Positions 1-11,643 of a stretch of DNA of 64,000 bases are shown piece after piece (position 1 is the first letter of the stretch; each line of letters starts with the position of its first letter). The translations under genes were made by a program, and so were the position numbers. The stretch is taken from assembly GCA_002943765.1 (NCBI GenBank), contig PQWQ01000002.1:310001-374000 (forward strand), given 5' to 3'. The notes below the pieces were generated by a model, which had not been told where the DNA came from, searched no databases, and worked only from the letters and a program-made list of their open reading frames with translations. Source of the stretch: Psoroptes ovis. Lineage: Eukaryota; Arthropoda; Arachnida; Sarcoptiformes; Psoroptidae.

Positions 1-754
1 AAATTTTGGATAAAAATAATTCAAAGTAAATTGAATTTAAATTATTCATTAATTAATGCATGTGTTCATCATTATTAAACATTTACCATTTTATTATTCT
101 TGAATGTGATGTGAATTGAAAATGTCATTTTCGTAAGGGGTTTTTATGGCTTGGTTTTTTTTTTGCTTGTTCAAAGTCAGTCGTGATTTTGAATTTTCTA
201 TGAATCTTCTCTGGATTTTCTATGAGTTTCCCCTGTATTTTCTCTGAAATTTTCTCTGAGTTTTCCCTGAATTTTCCCAATTTTTCTTGTTTATTTTCTC
301 CCAAGATTTTCCTTGAATTTCCCTTGAATTTTCTCAGATTTTTTTTCATTTTATTTTGGTGCAAAATTTTCAGTGCAAAATTATAAATAGTTGTTACATT
401 GTGTTTATATGTCTACCAAACTGTGCGAAAAATAAATAAAATATAATTCATTTTCTTTCTTTATTTTTTTTACCGAAGAAAATATAAATTTTTCTGGGTA
501 AATACCTTTTGTAATTTTCGCTTTTCTTCATATTCTTAAAACATAGTATTTATTCATTCATTTTTTTCATTTCTTATTTTCCGCAGATAATTTTTATCGA
601 TCCATGAAAATATTTGAAAAATAAATAAATAGATCGATTTTTCTTTATTTTTTATTTCTTAAAATAATTCTTCTTTATCATCGTCATCGTTGTTTATTAT
701 TGTGTTGGTTGTTATTATTATTATCATCATGGTTCAGTTTATTTTATTTTATTG
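1..754. other. AT-rich intergenic DNA
   Basis: No gene is visible. Positions about 190-350 hold a degenerate short repeat built on TTTTCTCTGAATTTTCCC-like words; its minus-strand reading frame (K/E/N-rich) is a low-complexity by-product. The rest is poly-T/A-rich spacer with ATT/TCA microsatellite. Confidence 0.6.
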
Positions 755-756
755 TA

Positions 757-836
757 TTAGGTTGTCCGAAAAGTTCTTGCCGATTATATCGTTAGAAATC
801 ATGAGAAAATCGGCAAAAACTTTTCGGACAACCTAA
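757..836. mobile_element. mariner-type MITE, group A (copy 1)
   Basis: An 80-bp near-palindrome from TTAGGTTGTCCGAAAAGTTC to its inverted complement, with TA on both sides (755-756 and 837-838). The middle carries the group A core (GATTATATCGTTAG). It has no coding capacity. This length and design match non-autonomous mariner derivatives such as human MADE1. Confidence 0.9.
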
Positions 837-879
837 TATTTTCCATATATTTTCATAATACAAAATTTCAATTCTTATT

Positions 880-887
880 GTCATATT
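880..887. repeat. left target-site duplication of the hAT element
   Basis: The 8-bp word GTCATATT immediately precedes the left terminal repeat and recurs exactly at 2056-2063 after the right one. Eight-bp duplications are diagnostic of hAT superfamily insertions. Confidence 0.92.
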
Positions 888-2055
888 TAGAGCTTTCAAT
901 ACCGGACCATTTCTGAATACCGGTATTTCGGTATTGGAAATTCGCAATACCGGGATACCGGTATTAAAACCGGTATTGGAAATAAAAAATTCAATCATAT
1001 TTTTATTAAACTTATTTTGATTTTAATTACGAATATTTTATTCTAACTTTTATTTTAAAAATTTAATTTTATAATAAGTCAATTTGTGCCTATTAATTTC
1101 AATATCTGTTGATAAATTACGCTCTTATTTACATTAATACAAATAAAAACTTACCGTATTATTAATTCAATTGATTAATCAATGTTTTAATCCAAACAAC
1201 AAGAAATTAAATAATTTACACACCACAAGATAAAAAATATCAGAAAAATTATTACGAATTCTTAAATTTAGAATTTTATTTTAAATTTCGATTAGTAAAT
1301 TAGAAAATATAAAATAGAATTTTTACTATCAAGCTATTGCTATTATTGCTACTATTACTGATAATTTTGAAAATTTTGTTTTACACAGCTTTTGAGTGAG
1401 CAAAAATTGAATTAGGACTTGAGTTAGGAAGTAGCCCTTAGGATTCATACCTTCAATACTAGCGTCTAAGGAGTACTGGAGACGGTCGCAACACATGTGA
1501 ACCATAGGCAAACTATCATATCATTTGTAAATATCTTCCTCACACAGTACACATTCCATATTCATACACACATCAACTGCTTAATTACATACCAATATTT
1601 TCATTATTTTATTTTAATTTCAATTTTTACAATTTTAACAATTTTATTTTCATCTAATTTTCGTTTAGTTTAATTGATTAACCATTCATTTATATTATAT
1701 TCAAGAGGTACAAATGCTTGAGCAGAGCACCGATTAATAAAAGATTATTATTATTAAGTAGCCCTTAGGAAGAAGACGCATAATATGAGCCATCGCACCA
1801 AAGTTGCCATTATCGGTGCTAATCATAAATGTGCCTTATATAAATTTCAATGCAAAAAAATTGTTCGTTTATATTCGAAAAGATTGATTGAAATCAATTT
1901 GAATAAATTTTATTGTGCGAAAATTGAATTTATATCAATTTAAGCAATACCGAAATACCGGTATTTTTTGCCTGAATACCGGTATTCAATACCGGACCAA
2001 AATCGTCCGGTATCCCGGTATTCGGGATCTCGGTATCCCGGTATTGAAAGCTCTA
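888..2055. mobile_element. non-autonomous hAT DNA transposon, 1,168 bp
   Basis: The element starts TAGAGCTTTCAATACCGG and ends with the exact inverted complement, a perfect 18-bp terminal inverted repeat, and is flanked by a perfect 8-bp duplication. Both subterminal regions (about 890-985 and 1945-2050) are packed with the palindromic word ACCGGTATT and variants, likely transposase-binding sites. The interior is AT-rich and contains a 14-bp direct repeat (AGTAGCCCTTAGGA at 1430-1443 and 1757-1770). No transposase frame remains, so it would need an enzyme supplied elsewhere. Exact duplications and perfect ends suggest a fairly recent insertion. Confidence 0.9.
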
Positions 2056-2063
2056 GTCATATT
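2056..2063. repeat. right target-site duplication of the hAT element
   Basis: Exact copy of the 8-bp word at 880-887. Confidence 0.92.
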
Positions 2064-2912
2064 ATCTATCTAAGTACTGCTTTTTCATCCCATTTTTCCA
2101 TTTTTTTTTATTTAGTATGTTTACACATGATTTGATATTTTGCTTTGTTTTGTTTTGTTTTGTTCCATTCATTTACTTTATTTCGCTATCCATACATTCA
2201 TTATTTTCACCACTGTTGTTGATGTTGTTGATCGAGGATTATTAATAATGGATGGATGAATGGTATTGTATTGTGTGGTGTCGTGTAGAGTACGTAGAAA
2301 CAGGACCCAAGAATTTTTTTCTGGGTCCTAATTCACTGAGAGTAAAGAAGTTTTTACGGTAAATAATATTTCAAATAAAAGATGATACATAAAGTACACA
2401 AAGCAAGTGAATAGCAGCAGCAAGAAAATATATCTCTTTTTCCATTTAACATTTGGATACATAATAAATTGGTGATAAAACTTTGATAATGTTTCCATTG
2501 TTATGTCTCTGTGTGTGTCTGTGTCCGTGTGTGTGTGTGTTCGTATGTATGTTTATATAAATATTCCTATTATTTTCATTATTTATATTTGAATCTGTGT
2601 CTGTATTTGTGTATGAAAGTGATTGAAACATCTTCGATAAAAATAACAAACAAAGAAACAGATGAAACAAAAAAAAAACTATTTAATCAATAGTCATAGT
2701 CATATATGTGTGTTCGAACACAAATGAACAAAGTTTAAACATGAAAATTCACTTCTGCCAGTCTTTCAGTCACATTTTTCTTAAAGATTTTCGATATAAA
2801 TCATTTTGAATGATTATTTTATACATTTGAAATAAATGTAAATGTTGTCTTTGTTTTTGTTTTTCGCTGCAAACGATTGCTGCATACAACTTATTTATGC
2901 AAAGCATAAATA
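2064..2912. other. intergenic DNA with GT microsatellite
   Basis: No gene is seen. An imperfect GT-rich microsatellite lies at about 2507-2550, and a degenerate TTTTG run at about 2140-2165. The short reading frames on both strands are driven by the microsatellite. Confidence 0.6.
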
Positions 2913-2992
2913 TTAGGTTGTCCGAAAAGTATTTGCCGATTATATCGTTAGGAATTATGAGAAAATTGGCAAGAACTTATCGGACAACCTAA
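2913..2992. mobile_element. mariner-type MITE, group A (copy 2)
   Basis: 80-bp near-palindrome TTAGGTTGTCCG...CGGACAACCTAA, with TA at 2911-2912 and 2993-2994. The core is like copy 1, with a few changes. Confidence 0.9.
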
Positions 2993-2994
2993 TA

Positions 2995-4133
2995 TTTACA
3001 AAAATATGCTAAGCAAAATATGGTTTTAAGCAGCAATCAATCGATATAATGATCCGTATGATTGTTTGTTTATTGTGTTATCACACGAATCATGACAAAA
3101 TTTTTAAATATATCAATTCATTTTAAAATTTATAAATAGAATTATAGAATTTAATATGCAAAATCTATGGCTTTACAAGTAACTGAAGTTGATTTGAAAT
3201 GAAATAAACCTTTGATCATCATCATCATAATTGAATCATCATTTATTCTAAATTTGAATTAAATTAATTCAAATCAAATAATTCATTTCAATTCTTTTCT
3301 TTTTGCATTTATTTATTTTAAATTTTTTTTACATTTCTCTTTAAATATAAACATAAATATAAAATTTAGTTCTGAATATAAGAAGAATATAAGAATTGAA
3401 GTTTTTTTCGAAGCAAATGTTTCCAAGAAAATTTAAGAAAATTCAAAATTTTCTTGATCATTCATTCAAAATCTCATTTCTTCATTCTTAGATGAAAGTA
3501 AAAATGTTCCTAAAAGGCATAACATCAATTTTTTGAATGAATTTGAATTCAATTTTTGAATTGTTTGAATTCAATTGTTCCAATGTTTTTCTTAACTAAA
3601 TGATTTTCTCGTTTGATTGCATGTATGCAAAGAAAGCAAGTCTGTTTTCAAATGAATTTTTCAAATGAAACTCCCCTGCTGATTGTTTATTTGTATGTGC
3701 TGCTAAAGAACCATCATCATCATTATTATTGGTTCAATCATCATCATCATTGTAATCATCAATGAGCAGATTAGTTAACATTTTTTTTTTCTTGAAAATT
3801 TAAATTTTCATTCATTTCATTTATATTTGAAAATATATATATTTGAAAGTTCAAATGTTTGCTGTTGAATATTCAAATGAATCAAGTAGAATTCAATCAC
3901 ACAGTATTGAAAAATTGAATGGCTATAATTTAAACCATTTTTCGATGGATGTGTAGAGAGTGGTGGAAACAAAAAGTTTCACAAGTCGATATTTATTTTT
4001 TCCAAGTAAATTATTATTATTATTATTATTATCATAATCATTTGACCATTTGAATTGAAAGCTAAACGATTTGAATCCCGAAGAACGATTTCAAACAATT
4101 TGAACCCCTAAAGAAATATCCAATTGGAATATA
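2995..4133. other. AT-rich intergenic DNA
   Basis: No gene is seen. It contains short ATC/ATT microsatellites (for example about 3713-3755 and 4012-4030) and poly-T runs only. Confidence 0.6.
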
Positions 4134-4214
4134 TTAGATTGTCCGAAAAGTTTTTGCCAATTTTCCCATAAATTTTCTACGATATAACCGGCAAAAACTT
4201 TTCGGACAACTTAA
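4134..4214. mobile_element. mariner-type MITE, group A, reverse orientation (copy 3)
   Basis: 81-bp near-palindrome, TTAGATTGTCCG at the left and CGGACAACTTAA at the right, flanked by TA (4132-4133, 4215-4216). The core reads as the reverse of copy 1. Confidence 0.88.
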
Positions 4215-4216
4215 TA

Positions 4217-5029
4217 TATATAAACAAATCTTTTTCTTTGAGCTAAATAGAGTTATTCCAGTATAATTCTTCTTATATGAATAACATTTAAGAAAATAAT
4301 GGACAAAAAAAAAGAACAATTTGAATGATTCGAATTGTATTTTTGTATTTTGTAAAATCGAAAAACTTTTATTGCCAAAACGATTTGAAATGAGAAAAAC
4401 TTGAATCAAAATTGAAATTTTAAAACAAAAAAACAAGAAAATTCAATTTCTTATTTTCATTTTCTTAAGATAAAATTTTCAAAGAAAAAAAAATTTAAAT
4501 TTTCATCTGAATTTGTTCTACTTTAAAGTATTTATTATTGTTTTTACCAGTCGTTTTTTGTTTATTTTAGAATCGTATTTGATTTTTAAAATTCTAATTT
4601 CATATTGAATGAATTTTCCCGATTGTTTTCTTTCTCAATGTGAATGTTTGTTTTTGTGTATTATTCAATTCCAAGAATGGAAAGCAAATCACTTTTCACA
4701 AAAGAAATCTTTGTTGTTTCTCTGTTTTTTTCATTTGAAAAATTATTTTTTTTTCACAGAAACAAATTGAAAAATTTAAAATGGCGAATTATCATGCAAA
4801 AATTCTTAAATTTTCTTGAATTTTCCGTGTTTTCTCCAGTATTTTGCCATTTATTCTTATTTGAAATGAATCTCACTGAAATTAATTCATCATTTTTCAT
4901 CTTTTCAAGAATTAAATTTCAATAAGATTTGACATTTGAAATATTTATTTATTTAATTTTCACTTAAGTTGATGACAAAATTTTTCAGAGATGAAAAATA
5001 CAGACATAAACAAATGGCCAATGTGTTTA
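4217..5029. other. AT-rich intergenic DNA
   Basis: No gene is seen. Reading frames of up to 100 codons here are rich in F, K, L and I and have no recognisable domain. Confidence 0.55.
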
Positions 5030-5111
5030 TTAGGCTGTCCGAAAAGTTCATCCCGCTTAATCATAATAGAGTTGCACATGAAAATCGGCCAAAACTTTCC
5101 GAGCGACCTAA
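5030..5111. mobile_element. mariner-type MITE, group B (copy 4)
   Basis: 82-bp element TTAGGCTGTCCG...GAGCGACCTAA with TA on both sides. The group B core contains CCGCTTAATC, an ATAGAGTTGCACATG block and AAAATCGGCC. Confidence 0.88.
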
Positions 5112-5113
5112 TA

Positions 5114-5784
5114 TTTCGATTTGAAGAAAAGAAAAAATCTCTGATGAAGAAGAATGATTAATCAATTTTCATGTGGTGACAATTATTTATCTTTGAACAT
5201 CAGAATAATCTTTATTCTAATTTCACTCGAATCATTTTCAAGATATCATTTGTATTTTCATAAAATTTGATTTAGAAAAGATGAAGCTTCTGAAGATGCT
5301 TCGTCTTTACAAGAATCACATTTCTCTCAAACACACAGATACATATCACATTTGATTACATCATTCAAAATAAATTGAATACAATTTAACATTAAACATC
5401 TATCAATGTTTATGTTTATTCGTTTGTAATCTATGTAATACCATATGTTTTGAAGTAAAATATTCTCACAGAGAAAATGCAAAGCATTACGATTGAATTA
5501 TCATTCCAATTATTTTCAATTTTAAAAATAGCTTCATTCTGTCCAATTCTATCATATCTTTCTATTTGTCAATTTTATTCTTGAAAAATCAAAGCAATTG
5601 CTTCAATGATGATGAATTCCCAGCTATCCATCTATCTCAAAACAGTTAAAATTAAATTTTTCATATAATTTTCAATTTCAATTTGTATATCAACACATAC
5701 TAATACACACATAAACTAAAGCCAATAACTTTCACTTGATAATAATCGGATTAGCTTTATACTGCTTCTTCTCTTCCTTATTTA
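5114..5784. other. AT-rich intergenic DNA
   Basis: Nothing recognisable apart from short A/T runs. Confidence 0.55.
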
Positions 5785-5864
5785 TTAGTTTGTCCGAAAA
5801 GTTTTTGACGATTTTATTATAGGGAATCATGAAAAAATTGGCAAGAACTTATCGGACAATCTAA
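5785..5864. mobile_element. mariner-type MITE, group A (copy 5), abutting the mariner
   Basis: 80-bp element, TTAGTTTGTCCG at the left and CGGACAATCTAA at the right, with TA at 5783-5784. Its right-hand TA (5865-5866) is also the left TA of the mariner that follows. Confidence 0.88.
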
Positions 5865-5866
5865 TA

Positions 5867-5898
5867 TTAGGTTGGTGGATAAGTAATCTATTATTTTT
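5867..5898 (+). repeat. left terminal inverted repeat of mariner
   Basis: Starts TTAGGTTGGTGGATAAGTAA; pairs with 7122-7153 with one visible mismatch. Confidence 0.9.
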
Positions 5899-6050
5899 GC
5901 AGTAGATGGCTTTAATGATGAATATCTCGAGAAGTATTCATCGGACCATTTTGAAACTAGGCTTGTTTGAAAAAGGACATCTGGGGGCAAAAGAATTTGT
6001 TTGTTGTTATTTGTTATGTTCCTTTGTAATTAAGATACATCGATTCAAAA

Positions 6051-7091
6051 ATGGAAGTAAACAAAGAAAAAATTCGGTACATTCTACAATTTTTCTTTGA
6101 CAAAGGCGAAAACGCAAGCCAGGCGGCTAAAAATGTAAATGAGGTTTATGGTCCCGATACTGTATCTACCAATATTGCACAATTCTGGTTTCGACGATTC
6201 CGTTCAGGGAATTTTGATGTTAAAGATGCACCACGCTCAGGTCGACCGACCGTTGAAAAAGTTGATGAAATCGTGGAAATGATCAAAGTTAACCGGCATA
6301 TTAGCAGCCGTGATATCGCCCAGGAACTGAATATCAACCATACAACAGTTCTAAGCCATTTAAACAAGGCTGGGTACGAAAAAAAGCTTGATGTTTGGGT
6401 GCCACATCAGCTTACAGAAAAAAACAAGATCGATCGCATTTCCATCTGCGAAACTTTGGCCAAAAGGAATGAAGTCGATCCATTTCTGAAACGAATGGTT
6501 ACTGGGGATGAGAAATGGATCACGTACGATAACCCAGTGAGAAGAAGATCGTGGTCAAAGAGCGATGAAGCACCTCAAACGGTGGCTAAACCTGGACTGA
6601 CAGCCCGGAAGGTTCTGCTATGCATTTGGTGGGACTGGAAGGGTATTATTCATCATGAGTTGTTGCCATATGGCCAAACACTCAATTCCGATTTGTATTG
6701 TCAACAACTGGACCGATTGAAGATCGCCATCGGCCAGAAAAGGCCAGAACTGGTCAATAGAAAAGGTGTTGTGTTTCACCAAGACAACGCCAGGCCGCAC
6801 ACATCTTTGTTGACCCGGCAGAAACTCCGTGACCTTGGTTGGGAAGTTTTGATGCATCCACCATACAGTCCGGACTTGGCACCTAGTGATTACCATCTTT
6901 TTCTCTCCTTGCAGAATTTCCTTAACGGGAAAAAATTAGAATCTAGGGAGCATTGTGAAAATCTACTGCAAGAGTTTTTCGCAACTAGGGACCAGGGATT
7001 TTACGAGAGAGGAATCATGAAGCTACCATCAAAATGGCAGCAAATCATCGAACAAAACGGTGCCTATTTGACCGGAATCGGACAATCCTAA
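6051..7091 (+). CDS. mariner transposase, apparently intact
   Basis: A 346-residue DD34D transposase that would cut and paste the surrounding element at TA sites in the nucleus. The N-terminal half is the DNA-binding region: two helix-turn-helix segments (about residues 5-55 and 70-110) joined by a GRP linker (64-66). The WVPHQLTE motif at 116-123 matches the conserved WVPHEL linker motif. The catalytic aspartates are all present: D153 in TGDEKW, D245 in HQDNARPH and D280 in APSDYHLF, with 34 residues between the last two. Length equals the family norm (about 345). The chosen ATG begins MEVNKEKIRY, which aligns with the usual mariner start. Base composition is richer in G+C than the surrounding DNA, as expected for a recent arrival. 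No frameshift or internal stop is present. Confidence 0.96.
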   Translation: MEVNKEKIRYILQFFFDKGENASQAAKNVNEVYGPDTVSTNIAQFWFRRFRSGNFDVKDAPRSGRPTVEKVDEIVEMIKVNRHISSRDIAQELNINHTTVLSHLNKAGYEKKLDVWVPHQLTEKNKIDRISICETLAKRNEVDPFLKRMVTGDEKWITYDNPVRRRSWSKSDEAPQTVAKPGLTARKVLLCIWWDWKGIIHHELLPYGQTLNSDLYCQQLDRLKIAIGQKRPELVNRKGVVFHQDNARPHTSLLTRQKLRDLGWEVLMHPPYSPDLAPSDYHLFLSLQNFLNGKKLESREHCENLLQEFFATRDQGFYERGIMKLPSKWQQIIEQNGAYLTGIGQS

Positions 7092-7121
7092 GTATGTTAA
7101 ATTAAGTTTTGAAGTTGGCAT

Positions 7122-7153
7122 AAAAATAATAGATTACTTTTCCACCAACCTAA
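7122..7153 (-). repeat. right terminal inverted repeat of mariner
   Basis: Inverted complement of the left end, finishing CCACCAACCTAA followed by TA. Confidence 0.9.
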
Positions 7154-7155
7154 TA

Positions 7156-7658
7156 TATTCTGTATTATAAATTCTTAAAAATCACTGATGCACACACACA
7201 CACACATATCGTATAATAGCAAAATTATGATAGAGGGACCCGACGAACGAAAAAAAATAAAAAAAATTCTCACGATTATCTTTGTGAAATATTGAAATAT
7301 GTATTTAATAATGGAATAAAATAAAATAAAATCCTATTATATCAAATGATTGAATAATAATTTTTCACAGTTTTTCAAGCCAAAAAAATTTAAAATTTCC
7401 AAGTATTGAATTTCATTGGATAGATGGCAATGATTTTCCCCTAAAATTTTTGAAAGAAAAGAAATAATTCACTTTTACTGAATTTCTCTTATTTCTTTGA
7501 CTAAATCTTCCAAATATTTAGTCCAAGAATTTGGCTTGAAAAATCGACTATATACTTCTTTGTTTAATCAGATAGAATATATGTGTCTTAGTTCTTTGGG
7601 GTTATATATCTCAAACTGATAATAACAATTCAATGCTACTCTATTTGTGAAAAATATA
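7156..7658. other. AT-rich intergenic DNA
   Basis: A short CA repeat lies just after the mariner (about 7191-7206). Nothing else is recognised. Confidence 0.55.
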
Positions 7659-7740
7659 TTAGGTTGTCCGAAAAGTTCATTCCGCATAATCAATAGAGTT
7701 TGGCTCATGAAAATCGGCCAGAACTTTCCGGACAGCCTAA
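7659..7740. mobile_element. mariner-type MITE, group B (copy 6)
   Basis: 82-bp element TTAGGTTGTCCG...CGGACAGCCTAA. The left TA is intact, but the right flank reads CA, so one copy of the TA has mutated. Confidence 0.88.
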
Positions 7741-10700
7741 CATTTCAATATTCAAAATTTTTGTTTAAATTGAATTGAATTGAACAACATATATAAAACA
7801 TTCTACAGTCATAATCAAACCGACAGATGATGAGTATATAAAAATGGCAAAAATTCTCATTCATCTTTGAATGTGAATCATTTTAATGATGAAAAAACAT
7901 GAAAGCAGCAATGCTGATCACATATATATATTGAGATAATGCTGTTGTTGTAGTTTGACTCTGATGATGATAGAAATTGTATATTGTAATGTGCATATGT
8001 GTGTGTGTGTGTGTGTGTGTGGGTGCATGACACATACAGCGACTTGTATATACAATTTGAATTTGAAAATATATAAAATTTTTCTGTATTTTTTGGTTAA
8101 ATTTATTTTCTCTGTCTTCGCTGTCTGTGTGTGTGTGTTTGTGCATTTGTATTTGTATTTCTGGTGAATAGAATGAAGAAACGAATCATTGAACAAGAAA
8201 TGAATATTGAAATATTGAAAAAAAAAACAGTTTTACAAGAAAGCACCCCGAAACGGCTTCAAAAAGCAAATACAATCATCATAATAATTATTATAACTGC
8301 TTGAATTCATTCACATTTGCTAAGATGATGCCGATGATGATGATGATGATCATCATCATCAGTCTTTAAATCAGTCTAAAATGAACTTTTAAACCGTTAA
8401 CATCTAAGAAATATTCGTTTAAATTCGTTCACTCGTTCAAATTCACCAAATTATTCTTCAGCAATTTTCCATTCACTCATTCATCTGTTTTATTCTTCGT
8501 CGTTTGTTTGTTTGATTGTTTGTTCATTCATTCATTCATAGCAAGAAAATATTCAAAAATATTTATTTTTAAATCAACCAACCCAAAATTAAATGAATAA
8601 ATTCAGCAATTTTCAAATGATAATAATCAAAATAACATGTTTTTCATGATTATTTTTGTGTTATTCATTTTAGAGAAGAATTGCTTGAATTTTCTTCACC
8701 AATTTTCACTCAATTTTCCTCGAAATTCCAGCAACAATCACAAGTGAAAATAAGCGAAAAATAAATTTCTGATGAATTACAATAAATATTAAATCACCAA
8801 ATGATTTGATCGATTTTGAAATTTTTTGCTCGAAATTAAAGTAAAACAAGCAAAAATATCTGAGAAAAATCAAATATTTAATTTTTTCATTCATTTGTTT
8901 GTTTGTCTATTTGACACCCACATGAAATAATAAGAAAATCATGAGAATTTCAAATCAATAAACCACATATGCATATGTAAATGGTTACCATCACCATGTA
9001 AAATTGTTATTATTATGTAAATTTTCATTATGAATTTTGTAATAATTATTAGTAGTTGTGATTCGTTCGTGTTGTGTATTGTATTCATATCATGATGAAA
9101 TTCTTATCATTTTTCTGAATTTCACTTGAATTCAATCAATTATTCCATGTTATTCCATGTCAAAATAGTTGAAAATCAACGATCAACGATCAACAAACAA
9201 ATTGACAATTGTCAAAAACGACAAATTCAATGAACAACAACTTGTGTAAATTCAAGTGAAACACTTTATTTTTCGTCTCGGAAAAATCTTTGAAAATTCT
9301 TGATTCTGTTTCTGTGTGTGTGAGTGCATTTGTGTGTTCTAAGTGCTGTTTCATTTCAAAAAATAATTCAAATGAATTCAATTTAAATCAATTCAATTCA
9401 AATCTCTTGTTTATAATTCATAGAAAATGAAATGAAACAAAAATTCAATTCAAATTTGAAAAAATGATTTGAATTTTTGACAAAATTCGTCTACGAAATT
9501 GATTTGTTTTGAAATTTTAAATTTTAAAATTCAAATCCTAATCTAAAATATAATGAAAAAATAAATGATTCATAATAATAATCAAATAATATCGGACATT
9601 TCATTCCGCTTGAACTACAACAATAACGACAGTATTTGTTTGTGTTCATATATTTTTCATATTTAAAATTCAATTATTTCAAATTTTGTTTCCTACGAAA
9701 TCATTTCATCAATTCTCATTGAGTGTTTGCAGTTTGTTTTATTGGAAATTTTGAAATTTTCAAAAGTTTTATTTCTAATAAAAAATTCAATATGAAAATT
9801 CAATTGGACAAATTTTTGTCCGAAAAATAAAATTCAAAATAATCAAACTTTAATATTTCAAATCAAATATCAGTCAATTTTCTCAAGAATCGTTGCATTC
9901 AATTGAATATTGAATGAACTGTGTCCATTCAGAAAAAATCTGAATGATTTGATTCCGTGCAATGTGTTTTTTCTGTGCAACAAATTGAGACCATTTTTAG
10001 TGATATTTGAATCAAATTCAATTTGATTTTTGGGTTGAAAGTAAAAACAAAAATGTGATTCACTCATTTTCATTCATTGATTTCAATATTTATTCGTAGT
10101 TTCAAAAATAAAAATAATTCAAATATTATTTCGTAGAGACTGATAAAGTTTTGAAAATATTTTTCAAAATAAATTTTTGATTCAAAACTTTATTCAAAAA
10201 TTCTGTCATCCAATTCAGTTGCCGCTGCTGCTGACAACTGTCAATTGTTATCAATTTTTAAAAAATTCTTGTGTTTCATTCCATTTTATTTGTTGTTGCT
10301 GTTGCTACTGTTTCCATTATTTTTGTTTTGTTTTGTTTGGCTTAAATTCAATTTGATTTTATTTTTCAATGAATTGATTTCATAATGTTGAAATCATCAA
10401 CCAACGAAAATATTGAAGAGACATCTGAATATTTTGAAATTTGAAATCTGCTCCTTTTTTCAAAATCAAGTCTCACGAATAGTGAAAATGAATAATACGA
10501 ATGTATTCACGTTCTCATGTCTTATCATGATAAACTATGAATGTTTTTGATATTTTTATCAAAAAAACAAAATTATTCAATGAACTTTTTCATTCACAAA
10601 ACCTATGGTTTTTCAATTTTTTACCAATTGGTATCTGTGATTGAAAAATGAATGAATAATCTTGAAATGAATGAATGAATGAATAGAAACAATTGTCTAT

Positions 10701-11561
10701 AATTGTCCATTCATTCTATGAAATACAAATTTTCAAAATTGTAAATTGTGCAAATTCAAAAAACCAGGGATGAAAAAACTTTTAAAATTTGATAATTCAA
10801 AATTATACCAGATGAAACAATAGTCCCATAGATTTGAATTGAATCAAATTCAATCTGGTGAATTTTTTTTTTTTTTTTTTTGAACGACAAAATAATGATG
10901 AATTTTTGAATCATTATTCATATTCACATTCATTTCACTATTCAACATTTGTTAGGTTTCAATGGTATTTCTGAATTTTGATCAAGACTATTTTATTATG
11001 TCAATATTTTGTTATTCACATATACAATATGATACAAATATTTGAATTCTTTATTTGATGAATGTACGGCAAACAAGAAACAAACAGAAAATAAAATAAC
11101 AAGCAAAAAACATGCAATTTCAATTCAAAGCATTCAAACAAATGAATGAATGAATGAATGAAATGAAATATAAAAAACCAGCCAAACAATTGACACAATT
11201 ATGTTTAATTAATTTCTATTTAGTCAATGTGTGTGTATGTGTGTGTGTGTGTTGATGATGTATGAGTTTATTCCCATATCAAACGATAAAACACAAATTT
11301 ACTGTTGATTTATATTGTTCATTGAGTTATATTGAACAACTTTCAGTTGTTTTTTTCATTTGTTTCATTGAATTTCTATGAGATTTCATTTCATTTCTCG
11401 ATTTTGAAAATTGAACAAATGAAATGAATGAAATGATAAAATATTATTATTATTTAATCATCATCATTGATGTTTTTGTTGTTGTTGTTGTTTATGTCAA
11501 CACGATCTGTTTATTTTCTGTTTGTATTTTTCAATATTTTTATCAAAGTTTAGTTTTTGTA
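7741..11561. other. long AT-rich intergenic stretch, microsatellites only
   Basis: No gene, transposon end or RNA gene is recognised. It contains a (GT)n run at 7999-8021, an ATG/ATC inverted microsatellite at about 8326-8360, ATTC-type tetranucleotide runs (about 8525-8540, 10669-10685, 11140-11160), a poly-T at 10862-10880 and a GT run near 11227-11250. Confidence 0.6.
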
Positions 11562-11641
11562 TTAGGTTGTCCGGAAATTTTTTGCCGTTTTTTTAATGAT
11601 TTTCTATGTTATAACCGGCAAAAACTTTTCGGACAACATGA
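11562..11641. mobile_element. mariner-type MITE, group A, reverse orientation (copy 7)
   Basis: 80-bp element starting TTAGGTTGTCCGG with TA at 11560-11561. The right end has decayed to GGACAACATGA but is still followed by TA. Confidence 0.85.
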
Positions 11642-11643
11642 TA

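Larger units (their letters stand above)
5867..7153 (+). mobile_element. full-length mariner transposon, 1,287 bp
   Basis: The ends are inverted repeats of about 32 bp beginning TTAGGTTGGTGGA, with a single substitution in the first 32 positions, flanked by TA (5865-5866 and 7154-7155). The length is that of a complete mariner, and the internal transposase frame is intact. The GGTTGGTG end and the transposase motifs resemble the cecropia/Hsmar1-type mariners. A 184-bp leader precedes the ATG and about 60 bp follow the stop. Nothing visible prevents activity. Confidence 0.95.

Noticed and set aside
125..364. Minus-strand K/E/N-rich 79-codon frame
   Set aside because: It comes from a degenerate short repeat; composition is that of the repeat, with no domain.
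1329..1511. Possible remnant of hAT transposase on the minus strand inside the hAT element
   Set aside because: 60 codons without any hAT dimerisation or catalytic motif that I recognise.
5906..6100. 64-codon frame upstream of the transposase
   Set aside because: Overlaps the transposase start in another frame and lies in the mariner leader; no known mariner has a second protein.
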